A DNA stretch of 64,000 nt. It comes from JBCBDX01 sp038529265. Lineage in GTDB: Bacteria; Pseudomonadota; Alphaproteobacteria; Rhizobiales; Rhizobiaceae. The position numbers and the translations under genes were made by a program. The stretch's first letter is position 1. Each line of letters begins with the position of its first letter. The stretch lies in assembly GCA_038529265.1 (NCBI GenBank), contig JBCBDX010000003.1, positions 1 to 64,000 of the forward strand, written 5' to 3'. This document shows positions 1 through 10,381 of the stretch, in pieces. The notes under the pieces are model-generated. The model made no database searches. It saw only the letters and a list, made by a program, of their open reading frames with translations, and had not been told where the DNA came from.

Positions 1-688
<688 letters not shown>

Positions 689-753
689 TCTCATTGCTCG
701 TGTTCACGGATGTGAACATTGGCGCCAGCTTCTCACTTATTTTGCATTTCGCC

Positions 754-871
754 GACCTGGTGGTTATGGCGCAGTGGCTGCACCCGTTCCCATTCCGAAC
801 ACGGCCGTGAAACACTGCAGCGCCGATGGTACTTTGTCTTAAGGCACGGGAGAGTAGGTCGCTGCCAGGTC
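754..871 (+). rRNA. rrf: 5S ribosomal RNA
   Basis: About 118 nt, lying about 65 nt after the 23S end. The ends pair (GACCTGG with CCAGGTC), and the conserved CCCATTCCGAACACGG loop and the GGGAGAGTAGGTCGCTGCC segment are present. The order 23S-5S-tRNA-fMet is usual for alphaproteobacterial rRNA operons. Confidence 0.96.
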
Positions 872-1027
872 TGCCAAATGCAAGATCGGTTCTCGTTTGT
901 CTCTATGTTTTACTCCTTGATTGATTTTCCTTTTAAGGGGTTTCGCCGTTCTTCGGCGCGGCACTTATCGGCAGTCGTTTTGCAATTGACTGTAAGTGCA
1001 GCGTCAAAAAGCCAATGGCTTTTGTGA

Positions 1028-1105
<78 letters not shown>

Positions 1106-1125
1106 ATTTTCATCTCATCTTTTTG

Positions 1126-4100
1126 TCACTCGACAGCGAGCTTTAGTGTCCTGATTTCAAATGGCTTGAAGTCAACGGAGATGGAGCCGTTTTTTACTCC
1201 TAGCTTCTCGGTTTCTTTTTCGAAAAAATCTGTTACCGCTGCATAATTAACGGTCTTTCCAAACAGTACTCTTGCGCGTGTTGTGGTTCCGCACATTTCG
1301 TACATGCGGACGATCAAATCGCCTGACATACCAGTTTTAACAGTTTCGATTATTATATTGGGTGCATTTGTTGAAACAAATGGCTGCCCAGTTGGAACGG
1401 CCGACCCGTCTGCCGGCAACAGGCGCACAATCGTGTTGAGGCTGTACGCCTCATGATCCAAAAGCTGTTGTGACTCAGATGGGCCGACATAGAGGCTGTA
1501 TGTAAAGTAATGGCGGCCTTGATCGGCATTGGGGTCCGGCGCCGTCGCTGATTTGATAAGTGTGATGCGGATGGTGTTATTCGCGATGTCGTAGCCATAT
1601 TTGCAGTCGTTCAAAACGGCGATCGTCATGTCTTCGTCAGTTAATTTTGCCCATTTTTGTGCTGCGACCTCGAATCTTGCCGCGTCAAAGGAGCTTTCGC
1701 GCTTTGTCGATCTATTGACGCGACCCCACTGAATATCGAACTGAGCTTGCTCTGCTGACACCGAAGTTGGAAACGCTGCCTTCAGCAAAGTGTGTTGCTC
1801 ATGCCAATCGATGTCTGTCTGAAAGTCTATTCGTCTCGCTGAGGCCGAAAGAGAAATTTCCTGCGTGATCAAACTACGACGCCAACTCCTTTTAAAGCGT
1901 ACCGTGGCACGCAATGGACCGGCTTCAACGACTTCAATATCGCATTTGGTTGCTACAACCTCTTGGCGATCCTCAAAATGCGGATCAATATCCCAGGCAT
2001 CCCAGCAGATGGGCCTGTCTTCAAAGGCTTGCAGTTGGTTTCCGCAAGCTCCAACGTCAAGAACTTCGCGGCTCAAAGCCTTATCGAGAACGCTGACCAA
2101 CTGCCCAGCTTCGTTAATTTCAGCTCGAATGTGCTCGTTTTCTAGAATGATAACATTTTGAGCCTCTTGTATGGAAACTGGAACACTTGGCTTGGATGCC
2201 TGCGCCAGCGGTGTCACCGAATAGGCTTCAAGCCGTTCAAAATGAAGGGGCGCGCCATCAGGCCCATCGATTACACGCGGTCCCGAGACTGGCGATGTAT
2301 TGGCAACTGCTGGCATGGAAGATCCCAGCGCATCGGTCGCCTTTTTTGTTTCACGCTCAATAATGTCGCTGATGCGTTCATAATCCTGCCGCGCATCGTC
2401 AAAGACTTCGGCTATCGATGTCCCGGTGATGATGTCATGGAACTGATTCAGGCAAAGCAGTTCCCACGCTTTTTTCAAGTCCGGCTTTAGGCCTGCAATG
2501 GCTGACAAAGCTTCAGCTTCATGGAGAGCACGTTCTGCCTTGCGGTTTGCGCGCTTGATCCAGCCTTGCGATGTCAGAACGCCGCGGTGCCCCTCCATAT
2601 AGTGTTCGCCGCGCCAGACATGGAAACTCTCCGAAACCTCCTCCAGCTTCTCGAACGTTTTTTTAACTGTCGACATTTTGAACTGTGGCATGCCGGGCAT
2701 GGCTTCGAACGCGCGGGCCTTTGCCAGCAACTCGCTCGTCGGCCCACCTCCACCATCGCCATAGCCGTAGCAGATAGGCAGGTCCATCACTTCAGGAGGG
2801 ATCGTGCGATTTCCAATTGTACCGAGAACTTCTGATGCCGATAAGTCGCTTTTGTAGTTGGTCGGAAACGGCAGGTACTGAACATCGCGGGGCGTTGTGA
2901 GCACGTGTGCAATAACGCGAGACCCATCCAGCGCTTCCCAGTGGTGGGTCGACCACGGCACCATGTTTTTTTGGTTCCAGTTCAGCTTGTTGGTTGCAAA
3001 CCACTTCAGTCCGGCGTGCCGCATAAGTTGAGGGATTTGTGCCGGGAAGCCGAATGTATCCGGCAGCCAAAGAATTGGGGTTTCAGCATCACCAAAGTGC
3101 TCCTTGTAGTAGTTACGTCCAAGGATCAGTTGCTGAACGAGTGCCTCGGGCCCTGGAATGTTGAGGTCCGGCTCCACCCACATGCCACCCATGACTTCCC
3201 AGCGACCTTCAGCAACGCGCTCCCTGATAGTCGCAAAAATCTCCGGATAGTCCTCTTCTACCATTGCGTAGAGCTGTGGTTGCGAATGGGAAAAATTAAA
3301 ACGCGGTTCGTCGTCCATGAGGCGCAGAACGTTCGAATAGGTGCGCGCATTCTTCAGCCGGATTTGGCTGATGGGCCAAAGATAGGCGATGTCCATATGC
3401 GCGTGACCAATACCGTGAAGGGTTTTGTCAAGCGGTTCGCCCGCCGCAGCTATGCCCTCCTGTAAGCAGGCATGGGCCGGCGCGACACTATCATAAAATG
3501 CATCACCCAGAGGGTCCCTTGTGTCGAGCACAACAAAGGCCCGATCAAGCGCCTGAAGTATACCCAGATGCTCCGAGCTTGCCGGATCAAGCACATTCGA
3601 GGCGTCAAGCGCTGTCTCTGCCAGATCATAAAATGCCTTAAGTGTCTGGTCGACTTCGATAAGCGCAGGTCTGCCCATGAATAGCTTTGCCGCGCTGTTG
3701 GGGTCAGGTGGCCAACCCGCTAAACCTGTCCACCCCAGTAGCGACAGATCATGAGGCACTTCAACCGCAAAGCTAGCGCTTATTGGGATCGTATGGTGAT
3801 ATCGATCTGCAGATCCGATTAGTTTTCCATCAACATGAACAAGTGCTTCGGGATGGTTGAAGATGTCACCAAGCACGCCCAGTGGCAGGTGAAGCGCCAT
3901 GCTTCCGGTGTTCCACCCTGCCGGAATGGTCAGTGCGCTCTTCATCAGGAAATTGAGATCGGCAGAACCCCAATAGCTATTGTGAGGAATTTCTGGCCAA
4001 TTACCCGGGTCGCCATCGATAGGTGTGTAGACGTCCGCTTCATCCAGTGGCAAAATTCGAAATGGTGGCAAGTCCCGACGTTGCCGATGGATCAGCGGCT

Positions 4101-4158
4101 TGATCAACGCTAAGCGCTTCTCGATTTTTTCGGCGGTAAATGGCCATCTTCCCCCCAT
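1126..4158 (-). CDS. GH38 alpha-mannosidase
   Basis: 1010 residues, usual length for bacterial GH38. It would remove alpha-mannosyl residues from a glycan or glycoside by a retaining, zinc-dependent mechanism. Visible family marks are the GHAHMDIAYLWP block (zinc ligands His252 or His254 and Asp256 region), WLPDTFGF with the probable nucleophile Asp367, and QFHDIITGTS with a further metal-ligand His574. An N-terminal beta domain of about 240 residues precedes the catalytic barrel, and C-terminal beta domains follow. There is no signal peptide, so it should act in the cytoplasm on imported oligosaccharide. It is the last gene of a minus-strand operon, 4 nt after the ABC ATPase gene, which argues that the transporter brings in its substrate. 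Specificity (free mannosides, mannosylglycerate, or trimmed N-glycans) cannot be read from sequence. A tRNA on the opposite strand lies only about 20 nt past the stop. Confidence 0.93.
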   Translation of the reverse strand: MGGRWPFTAEKIEKRLALIKPLIHRQRRDLPPFRILPLDEADVYTPIDGDPGNWPEIPHNSYWGSADLNFLMKSALTIPAGWNTGSMALHLPLGVLGDIFNHPEALVHVDGKLIGSADRYHHTIPISASFAVEVPHDLSLLGWTGLAGWPPDPNSAAKLFMGRPALIEVDQTLKAFYDLAETALDASNVLDPASSEHLGILQALDRAFVVLDTRDPLGDAFYDSVAPAHACLQEGIAAAGEPLDKTLHGIGHAHMDIAYLWPISQIRLKNARTYSNVLRLMDDEPRFNFSHSQPQLYAMVEEDYPEIFATIRERVAEGRWEVMGGMWVEPDLNIPGPEALVQQLILGRNYYKEHFGDAETPILWLPDTFGFPAQIPQLMRHAGLKWFATNKLNWNQKNMVPWSTHHWEALDGSRVIAHVLTTPRDVQYLPFPTNYKSDLSASEVLGTIGNRTIPPEVMDLPICYGYGDGGGGPTSELLAKARAFEAMPGMPQFKMSTVKKTFEKLEEVSESFHVWRGEHYMEGHRGVLTSQGWIKRANRKAERALHEAEALSAIAGLKPDLKKAWELLCLNQFHDIITGTSIAEVFDDARQDYERISDIIERETKKATDALGSSMPAVANTSPVSGPRVIDGPDGAPLHFERLEAYSVTPLAQASKPSVPVSIQEAQNVIILENEHIRAEINEAGQLVSVLDKALSREVLDVGACGNQLQAFEDRPICWDAWDIDPHFEDRQEVVATKCDIEVVEAGPLRATVRFKRSWRRSLITQEISLSASARRIDFQTDIDWHEQHTLLKAAFPTSVSAEQAQFDIQWGRVNRSTKRESSFDAARFEVAAQKWAKLTDEDMTIAVLNDCKYGYDIANNTIRITLIKSATAPDPNADQGRHYFTYSLYVGPSESQQLLDHEAYSLNTIVRLLPADGSAVPTGQPFVSTNAPNIIIETVKTGMSGDLIVRMYEMCGTTTRARVLFGKTVNYAAVTDFFEKETEKLGVKNGSISVDFKPFEIRTLKLAVE

Positions 4159-4162
4159 CAGA

Positions 4163-5893
4163 TCAGGCCTTTACAAGGTCAAATCCCGCAACATCGCCGC
4201 GATATTGCGTTTGAGCTTTTAGCGCTTGAGCCTCTTGTTGAGTGGGATCCCAGTCGGAGGTATTTTCCCCCCAAGAACGCTCCAGATCCGGCCAGGGGAT
4301 GCTGTCGATCAGAAGTTGGGTGTATGGGTGCTGAGGCGCGCCGATGACTTTCCTGGGCGGCCCGGCCTCAACGACTGCTCCTTTGTAAAGCACCATTACA
4401 TAGTCACTAACATGATAGGCCGTTGCCAGATCATGCGTGATATACAAGATGCTGATCCCGTATTTGTCTTTCAGATCGTAGATGTTCGAGAGGATTGACG
4501 CGCGAAGCGAAGCATCGACCATGCTGACAGGTTCATCGGCAATCAGCAATTTGGGCGAAAGCATCAGCGCGCGTGCAACGATCAGGCGCTGGCGTTGGCC
4601 GCCAGACAGTTGGTGCGGATAGCGCGAAAGGACGAGGTCTGGATCAAGCCCAACAGCAGCACACGCCTCTTCCATCGCTGCTTGTACATGTGACTCGGAC
4701 TTTGCCAGTCCGAACTGTTTGAACGGGAATTTCAGGGCGTGGTTGACCCGGTAAAAAGGGTTGAAGCACGCATATGGGTCTTGGAAGACCGCCTGAACGT
4801 TTTTACGGAATTCCAGCGATTGAGAGGCGCTCATTTTCTGGAGGTCTTGCCCCTCGTACAAAACGCGCCCATGGCTAGGCGGATTGAAGCCAAGCATGAT
4901 GGAGCCCATCGTCGACTTGCCTGAACCAGACTGACCGACAATTGAAATGATTTGCGGTGTGTCTCCCTGTAGCGTGAACGACAAAGGCTGCAGAGCTGTC
5001 ACCAAACCATAATCCTTGCGGACGTTGTCGAACCGGAGAAGGGGTTCCGAAGAAGAACGTTTGGGTGCGTCAGCTTTCCGATCAGGATTGAGAAAGCTTT
5101 CGCCACCAACCAGCGGGACGGATGAGATCAGGTCTTTGGTGTAAGGGTGTTTCGGCGCTTCAAGGATTTGTTTGACAGTGCCGTGCTCGACCAAGATGCC
5201 ATCCTTGAGAACGGCCAATTCGTCCACCGTTTGTGCCATTAGACCCATATCGTGGCCGATCATCATGAGACCGGATCCAATCTGTGCCTGAATGTCTTTC
5301 AGTGTTTGGATAACTTGTCTTTGGGTGACCACATCCAGCGCCGATGTTGGCTCGTCCGCTATGATCAGCTCCGGATTGAGTATGATACCCATCGCGATAC
5401 ACACACGCTGCTTCATGCCGCCCGAGAGCTCATGTGGATACAGCTGACCAGCGTGTGCAGGCAAGCCAACGCTCTGTAGTGCTTGGTCGGATCGCCTCTT
5501 AAGATTAGCGCGGCTTTGCGCGCCTTCGTGCGCGATGATTGCGTCCCACATTTGTGGTTCGACCCGCATGACGGGGTTCAGTGAGTTCATTGCGCCTTGT
5601 GGGATATAAGCGACACGCGACAGGCGAGTCCGCCGCATTTCTTCATCATCCAGCGCTAAAATGTCTGTGCCGCCCAGATCGATATTGCCGCCTGCCACGC
5701 GACCAGGCTCCGCCAGCATGCGCATGACCGCAAGAGCGGTGGTGGTTTTGCCCGAGCCGCTTTCTCCGATAAAGCCAACACGGCGACCGTGAGTGATGTC
5801 GAGGCTGAGCGCGCTGACTGCCTGAACAACACCTTTGGGTGTCGGGAACTCGATCGACAGGTCTTTGAGCGTGAGAACCGGCTTTTCGGTCAT
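4163..5893 (-). CDS. ABC transporter, fused double ATP-binding protein (DppD-DppF type)
   Basis: 576 residues with two complete ATPase halves. The first has Walker A GESGSGKTT, signature LSGGMKQR and Walker B LIIADEPTSALD. The second has GQSGSGKST, LSGGQRQR and LLIADEPVSMVD. Each half has the oligopeptide-transporter C-terminal piece (HPYTKDLI and HPYTQLLI). This family energises uptake of peptides, nickel or, in many soil and marine bacteria, oligosaccharides. The start codon overlaps the upstream permease stop by 4 nt, so the two are translationally coupled. With one fused ATPase the complex would need a single copy instead of a DppD/DppF heterodimer. Confidence 0.94.
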   Translation of the reverse strand: MTEKPVLTLKDLSIEFPTPKGVVQAVSALSLDITHGRRVGFIGESGSGKTTTALAVMRMLAEPGRVAGGNIDLGGTDILALDDEEMRRTRLSRVAYIPQGAMNSLNPVMRVEPQMWDAIIAHEGAQSRANLKRRSDQALQSVGLPAHAGQLYPHELSGGMKQRVCIAMGIILNPELIIADEPTSALDVVTQRQVIQTLKDIQAQIGSGLMMIGHDMGLMAQTVDELAVLKDGILVEHGTVKQILEAPKHPYTKDLISSVPLVGGESFLNPDRKADAPKRSSSEPLLRFDNVRKDYGLVTALQPLSFTLQGDTPQIISIVGQSGSGKSTMGSIMLGFNPPSHGRVLYEGQDLQKMSASQSLEFRKNVQAVFQDPYACFNPFYRVNHALKFPFKQFGLAKSESHVQAAMEEACAAVGLDPDLVLSRYPHQLSGGQRQRLIVARALMLSPKLLIADEPVSMVDASLRASILSNIYDLKDKYGISILYITHDLATAYHVSDYVMVLYKGAVVEAGPPRKVIGAPQHPYTQLLIDSIPWPDLERSWGENTSDWDPTQQEAQALKAQTQYRGDVAGFDLVKA

Positions 5894-6813
5894 GACAGCT
5901 TCCTCAGCCGCGGGTTGGAGACCTCATCGAGCCCGAGATTAATAAGCAGCAGGCCAATGAACATCACGCCAAGCAAAAGCGTTGGAATGCCCCACCACCA
6001 CCATAAATTCTGGATAAGCGCGCCGGCATTGATAGCTTCGTATATCGTGCGGCCAAGTGTTGGAATGCGCTGCGGGCCAAGCCCCAAGACCTCCAGCCCG
6101 ACGGCAGTGACAACGGATGTTGTCACTGATGCGATAAACGATCCGAAAAGGTAAGGAATGAGGTTTGGTAGCATCTCTCGGAACATGATGTGCGTGGTTG
6201 ATGCGCCTGAAAGCTGTGCCATCTGCACATAGCCGGATTGTTTCATCGACAGCACCTGCGCACGGATCAGGCGCGTAGGCGACTGCCAGACAAAGCCGGC
6301 AATCAAAAGCGCCATCATGGTCAATGTCACGTCTCCGAAGGCCGACTGGAACACAACAAGGATGAGTAGTGGTGGGATCGTAATCATCACATCGGCGCCG
6401 ACGCGGATTATGTCGTCTACCCGGCCACCAAGAAAACCTGCTGAAAAACCCAGAAAGATCCCGATAGACATCCCGATTAGCGAGGCCAGCAGTCCGACAT
6501 AAAGTGTGTTTGGGGCGCCGATGATAATGAGGGCCAACATATCGCGCCCACCGCCATCGGTGCCCAGCGGATACGCCCATTCACCTGCCTGGCCGCGCAG
6601 ATTTTCAAAGCCGAGCGGCGGTAGTTTCAATGTGGCCGAACCGGTGAACACCAAATCCAAGTTCCAAACCATCCGGCCTATGAGGCCGATTGCCAAAATC
6701 CCGAGCAGTAATCCGGCACCCCACATGAGTTTTGGGTTGATCCAGGGATTATCAAAACGGCGAAGACGGCGCGCTTGGCGCTTCTGCGCCAGTGTCATTG
6801 AGGTGTCGGTCAT
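5890..6813 (-). CDS. ABC transporter permease, DppC type
   Basis: 307 residues. An N-terminal membrane segment is followed by the LGTDGGGRDML motif typical of DppC/OppC subunits, then about five more membrane segments. The coupling loop that contacts the ATPase is at YVQMAQLSGAS with the downstream REMLPNLIP. It forms the channel with the adjacent DppB-type gene. Both ends overlap neighbours by 4 nt (permease upstream, ATPase downstream), so stoichiometric translation is expected. Confidence 0.93.
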   Translation of the reverse strand: MTDTSMTLAQKRQARRLRRFDNPWINPKLMWGAGLLLGILAIGLIGRMVWNLDLVFTGSATLKLPPLGFENLRGQAGEWAYPLGTDGGGRDMLALIIIGAPNTLYVGLLASLIGMSIGIFLGFSAGFLGGRVDDIIRVGADVMITIPPLLILVVFQSAFGDVTLTMMALLIAGFVWQSPTRLIRAQVLSMKQSGYVQMAQLSGASTTHIMFREMLPNLIPYLFGSFIASVTTSVVTAVGLEVLGLGPQRIPTLGRTIYEAINAGALIQNLWWWWGIPTLLLGVMFIGLLLINLGLDEVSNPRLRKLS

Positions 6814-7823
6814 GCGTTTGCCTCATGTCGAATGCGCGGATCGATAAACGGGTAAAGCAGGTCAACAAGGAAGACGCTGAGCGCAGTGATCAGTATGATC
6901 ACGTAAGAGACGCCCTGAATGACCGGAAAGTCCTGATTGAGGATGGCGTCATAAAGCAACTTGCCCATCCCGTTATAAGCAAAGATGCGTTCAACAAGCA
7001 CCTGTCCGGCAATGAGCAATCCGATCTTCAGGGCAAATGCCGTGATCTGTGGCAGGATCGCATTTCGGATCATGTAGCGATAAAGAACATATCGAGGATG
7101 CAGGCCCTTTGCCTCGGCGAGTTTGACATAGTCTTCCCCTTGGACGCCGATCATCAGGCCTCGCATACCCAGCGCCCAAAAGCCGAATGTCACCACCACG
7201 ATGGACAAGGCGGGTAGGAAGCCATGATGCAGGACCGACTGAATAAAGGTCCAAGACCAACCGGGTTCGACGAAGATTGAATAAGCGCCAGTCAGCGGAA
7301 ACCACTGTAGCTTGGCGGCAAAAATCCACATCAGCAGAAGACCAGACAAGATGGGCGGAATAGACGTGAACACCATCGCCGCAGGTATGGCGACACGCAC
7401 CAGCTTGGGTGAGCGATCCCAAACCATCAAAGCACCGAGCAAGTTGCCGATGAAAAAGGTGATGAGAAGTGACAGGATCATGAGCCCCAGCGTCCAGGGC
7501 AGGGCATTGAGTATGAGGGTCGAAACGGGTGTTGGGAACGCAGCTGTAGATAAGCCGAAATCAAACACCAGCGCGCCGCTGATATATTTTAGATACTGAA
7601 CGATGAGTGGCTGATCTATACCCATGTTGGACCGCAACTGGGCCAGAATTTCCTCTGAATTGGCGACAGAGCCAGCGCCGGCTGCCATGCGCCCGAGGGC
7701 GATCTCAGCCGGATCTACAGGTGACAGGCGCGGGATGATCCAGATGATTGTTGCAGCAATGAGCACCGTGAGCACAAGCGTCACGAGCCGATTTATCAGA
7801 TAGTCGCGGGGTATGCGTCCCAT
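6810..7823 (-). CDS. ABC transporter permease, DppB type
   Basis: 337 residues. An N-terminal membrane anchor and a periplasmic part precede a six-helix core, with the coupling loop YVKLAEAKGLHPRYV and RNAILPQ. This is the first membrane subunit of the family-5 (peptide/nickel/oligosaccharide) importer. It overlaps the DppC-type gene by 4 nt and lies 109 nt downstream of the solute-binding protein gene; that gap holds a stem-loop (7898-7922). Confidence 0.93.
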   Translation of the reverse strand: MGRIPRDYLINRLVTLVLTVLIAATIIWIIPRLSPVDPAEIALGRMAAGAGSVANSEEILAQLRSNMGIDQPLIVQYLKYISGALVFDFGLSTAAFPTPVSTLILNALPWTLGLMILSLLITFFIGNLLGALMVWDRSPKLVRVAIPAAMVFTSIPPILSGLLLMWIFAAKLQWFPLTGAYSIFVEPGWSWTFIQSVLHHGFLPALSIVVVTFGFWALGMRGLMIGVQGEDYVKLAEAKGLHPRYVLYRYMIRNAILPQITAFALKIGLLIAGQVLVERIFAYNGMGKLLYDAILNQDFPVIQGVSYVIILITALSVFLVDLLYPFIDPRIRHEANA

Positions 7824-7897
7824 ACTTCAGGCTCCGTTGCCAGAGGGTCGCGCGAGGAAGAGGTGTCTAGCCGCTCGCGATCTCTCAAGCTTGGACA

Positions 7898-7922
7898 AGG
7901 CTCCAGCTTGATGCCGGAGCCT
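7898..7922 (-). other. Intercistronic stem-loop after the solute-binding protein gene
   Basis: AGGCTCC (7898-7904) and GGAGCCT (7916-7922) form a 7-bp stem with an 11-nt loop, just past the solute-binding protein stop and ahead of the permease gene. There is no T-run, so it is more likely to protect or attenuate mRNA than to end transcription fully. Such a position would raise binding protein over membrane subunits. Confidence 0.45.
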
Positions 7923-7932
7923 CATCTCCAAA

Positions 7933-9657
7933 TCAGTTCGCAGGTTCGAGATTGTGAATGATTTGGTGTGTATGGTTCCACCAGAAGAACGGATGATTGT
8001 AGTAATTGTCTGCTGTTGGCCAACCGGTCCAATAGGTCTGGTTCATCGGCAAGAGTTTTGCGGCTTGAACCAGCGGGATGAATGGCATTTCAGCATCCAG
8101 ATGTGCGTAAGCTTCGGCAACGAGGCCCGGAATTGCAGGATCGCCCAATGCGCGACCGGCAATGTCTTCCATTGTGGCGGAATAGGCTGCCGCTGCATCT
8201 CCGTTCCAACGCGCAGTGTTGTTGAAGCCTGGCGAACGCTCACCAACGGGGACGACGTCTTTGACCGTGTAGCGTCCCATGGATGCCCAAGGCTCATTCA
8301 CCGAACCGCATGACAGCCAGCTATAGGACATCTCATAGGCGCCGAACGGTAGAACCTCGCCCCAAAAAACGCCGTTCTCAACAGGAACCGCCTTGGCGTC
8401 CACACCTGCACGTTGAAGCTGCTCAACGACCACGTCGATGGTGCGTGTATATTCTGTTGAGGCGGAGTTCACGTGAATGTTCACACTGAGCGTTTCACCG
8501 TCCTTGGTGTAATAGTCGCCATCTCTCGACCAGCCAGCCGCTTCAATCAAAGCTTGGCCTGCTGCAACATCGGCGGTTGCAGGCAAGCCGTAACCCGCCT
8601 CCACCACAGCGTCGATGAATGGTGCCATCGAGCCGTACTGTGCAAACATGGTGCGCGATGCTTCTGTTGTTCCCTCATAAGCCACATTCACGATCTGGCT
8701 ACGGTCGATGATGGATGCCACCGCCTTGCGCATGCTTGGATCATCCCACGGTGCGATCGTTGTGTTTATCTCCAGCTGTCGAGCACAGGGATCAGCGGCC
8801 GCATATGGATAGTCTGCATACCAAGCAATGACGTTCGGGTTTTGCGCCTGAACGGCCTCAAAGGTTCCGATGGTTACGTTCTGCGCAGCATCAAGCTGGT
8901 TGGACGCCATCAGCTGGGCGCGGCTTTCTTCGCCGCCACTTTCAAGAAAAATCACGCGCTGCGGAGCAGGCAGGTCCCTGAAGCCGGTTTTCGCGCCCCA
9001 CCAGTTATCGTTTCTATCCCAGATCGCGCGGTTGGACGCTGCAGATGTAAATGTGTATGGGCCTGTGCCAATTGGCGGGTTAAACGCAAAGGTCGCCGGG
9101 TCCTCTCCGTTCCAGATGTGCTCAGGCATGATCAGGAATGAACCAAAAATACGCACGCCAAAATTCTCAACGATGAAGCGTGGGTTGGGATTGCTGAGCG
9201 TGAATTTCACGGTCAGATCATCAAGCTTTTCAACACTGGCTACCTGCGCCTTGATTGTGGATGCCTCACGCGATGAGATGTTCTCATCGGTCAGTGCGAT
9301 GTTCGTTGTGAAGACGACGTCATCGGCATTGAACGCCTCACCATCTGACCACTCGACACCTTCACGAAGGCTGATGGTGAATTCCGTACTGTCGGCATTG
9401 GCCTCAAAACCCGAAGCGAGCCATGGCTCAATTTCGCCGGTGCCATAGTTGAGGATGAACAGTGGCTCCCACATGGTCTGGTGTGCGCCGTGCATACGCT
9501 TGGTGCCAGGCGTCATCCAGTTGAAGTTCTCGGGATCCTGAATGGTGCGGTCAAGATCGAAGATGACCGTGTTCTCGCGGGGCACCTCTTGCGCAATGGT
9601 CGAAGTTGCCATCATGACCAGTGCTGTTGTTGCCAACAGTTTTGTTGTGAGTTTCAT
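7933..9657 (-). CDS. ABC transporter solute-binding protein, family 5
   Basis: 574 residues. A Sec signal peptide (KLL then a hydrophobic stretch, cut near STIAQ at residues 19-23) is followed by the SBP_bac_5 fold: ENVIF-like start, a WEPLF region, and LREGVEWSDGEAFNADDVVFT near residues 95-115. It would capture the substrate in the periplasm for the DppBC-type channel. A strong ribosome site (GGGAGGA) sits 6-7 nt before ATG. Family 5 covers peptides, nickel and several plant or algal oligosaccharides; the GH38 gene in the same operon points to a mannose-containing ligand, but that is inference. Confidence 0.92.
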   Translation of the reverse strand: MKLTTKLLATTALVMMATSTIAQEVPRENTVIFDLDRTIQDPENFNWMTPGTKRMHGAHQTMWEPLFILNYGTGEIEPWLASGFEANADSTEFTISLREGVEWSDGEAFNADDVVFTTNIALTDENISSREASTIKAQVASVEKLDDLTVKFTLSNPNPRFIVENFGVRIFGSFLIMPEHIWNGEDPATFAFNPPIGTGPYTFTSAASNRAIWDRNDNWWGAKTGFRDLPAPQRVIFLESGGEESRAQLMASNQLDAAQNVTIGTFEAVQAQNPNVIAWYADYPYAAADPCARQLEINTTIAPWDDPSMRKAVASIIDRSQIVNVAYEGTTEASRTMFAQYGSMAPFIDAVVEAGYGLPATADVAAGQALIEAAGWSRDGDYYTKDGETLSVNIHVNSASTEYTRTIDVVVEQLQRAGVDAKAVPVENGVFWGEVLPFGAYEMSYSWLSCGSVNEPWASMGRYTVKDVVPVGERSPGFNNTARWNGDAAAAYSATMEDIAGRALGDPAIPGLVAEAYAHLDAEMPFIPLVQAAKLLPMNQTYWTGWPTADNYYNHPFFWWNHTHQIIHNLEPAN

Positions 9658-9700
9658 GTTTTCCTCCCAGTTACGCGGCCATATGACCAGTCGATATTTC

Positions 9701-10381
9701 TCACCTTAGATAGTCCATCACCAAAACGCGTGTGCGCTCAGGTAGGTCCTCTTTAGTAATCTCGTGTGATGCACCTAGTGCGAAATCCACATCCTCGTCC
9801 TTAAAATGACTGAGAAAGCTCTCGATCCACATCGTGTTTCGCGGCTTGTATGTCAGGGTGCGGAAATGCATTGGAATGACAAGCTTTGGCTTGGTACGGT
9901 GAACCATTTCCATGAGGTCCGGCAACTCGATTGTTAGGTAGCCGCCGGCGAGTGCAAAGAGTATGTCTGTATCGTCAAAGAAAGCTTGCTGAGCCTCGGT
10001 AAGCGGGTTCCCAACATCGCCCATATGCGCACATTTAACGCCGTCCAGTTCGAAGCGATACATACCGTTTTGGCCGGGCACTTCATGTTCCGGGTGATGA
10101 TCCCATTCGGCTGCTTCAATGGACGTAATACGGACGCCCAGGGCATTTCTTGTGCCACCATTTTGCGCGACTTCCAGTGCGTTCACGACTTCCGGCTTGC
10201 CTGCGATCAGGTCTGCGCGGCAATGCGCATCGTCGTCATCCGATGAGATGATTACGAGATCGGCAGTTTCTTTGATTGGCGGGTAGCCGACTCCCTCTGG
10301 TGTGTACGGGTCGGTAATGATCTTTGGCCCCGAAGCGGGCGTTAATCCAAAGGCAGCATGACCGAACCAAGTGATCTCCAT
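9701..10381 (-). CDS. MBL-fold (UlaG-like) protein with altered metal motif
   Basis: 226 residues beginning ITWFGHAAFGL and IITDPYTP, as in UlaG-like metallo-beta-lactamase-fold hydrolases. The later metal motifs are present (CAHMGDVGNPL near residue 120, VIPMHFRTL near 175). The first motif, normally HxHxDH, reads SSDDDDAH (about residues 47-54), so the first two histidines are replaced. It could bind metal differently, bind one metal, or have lost lactonase/hydrolase activity. It overlaps the upstream dioxygenase-like gene by 1 nt and precedes the solute-binding protein gene, so it belongs to the GH38 uptake operon. The substrate is unknown. Confidence 0.8.
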   Translation of the reverse strand: MEITWFGHAAFGLTPASGPKIITDPYTPEGVGYPPIKETADLVIISSDDDDAHCRADLIAGKPEVVNALEVAQNGGTRNALGVRITSIEAAEWDHHPEHEVPGQNGMYRFELDGVKCAHMGDVGNPLTEAQQAFFDDTDILFALAGGYLTIELPDLMEMVHRTKPKLVIPMHFRTLTYKPRNTMWIESFLSHFKDEDVDFALGASHEITKEDLPERTRVLVMDYLR

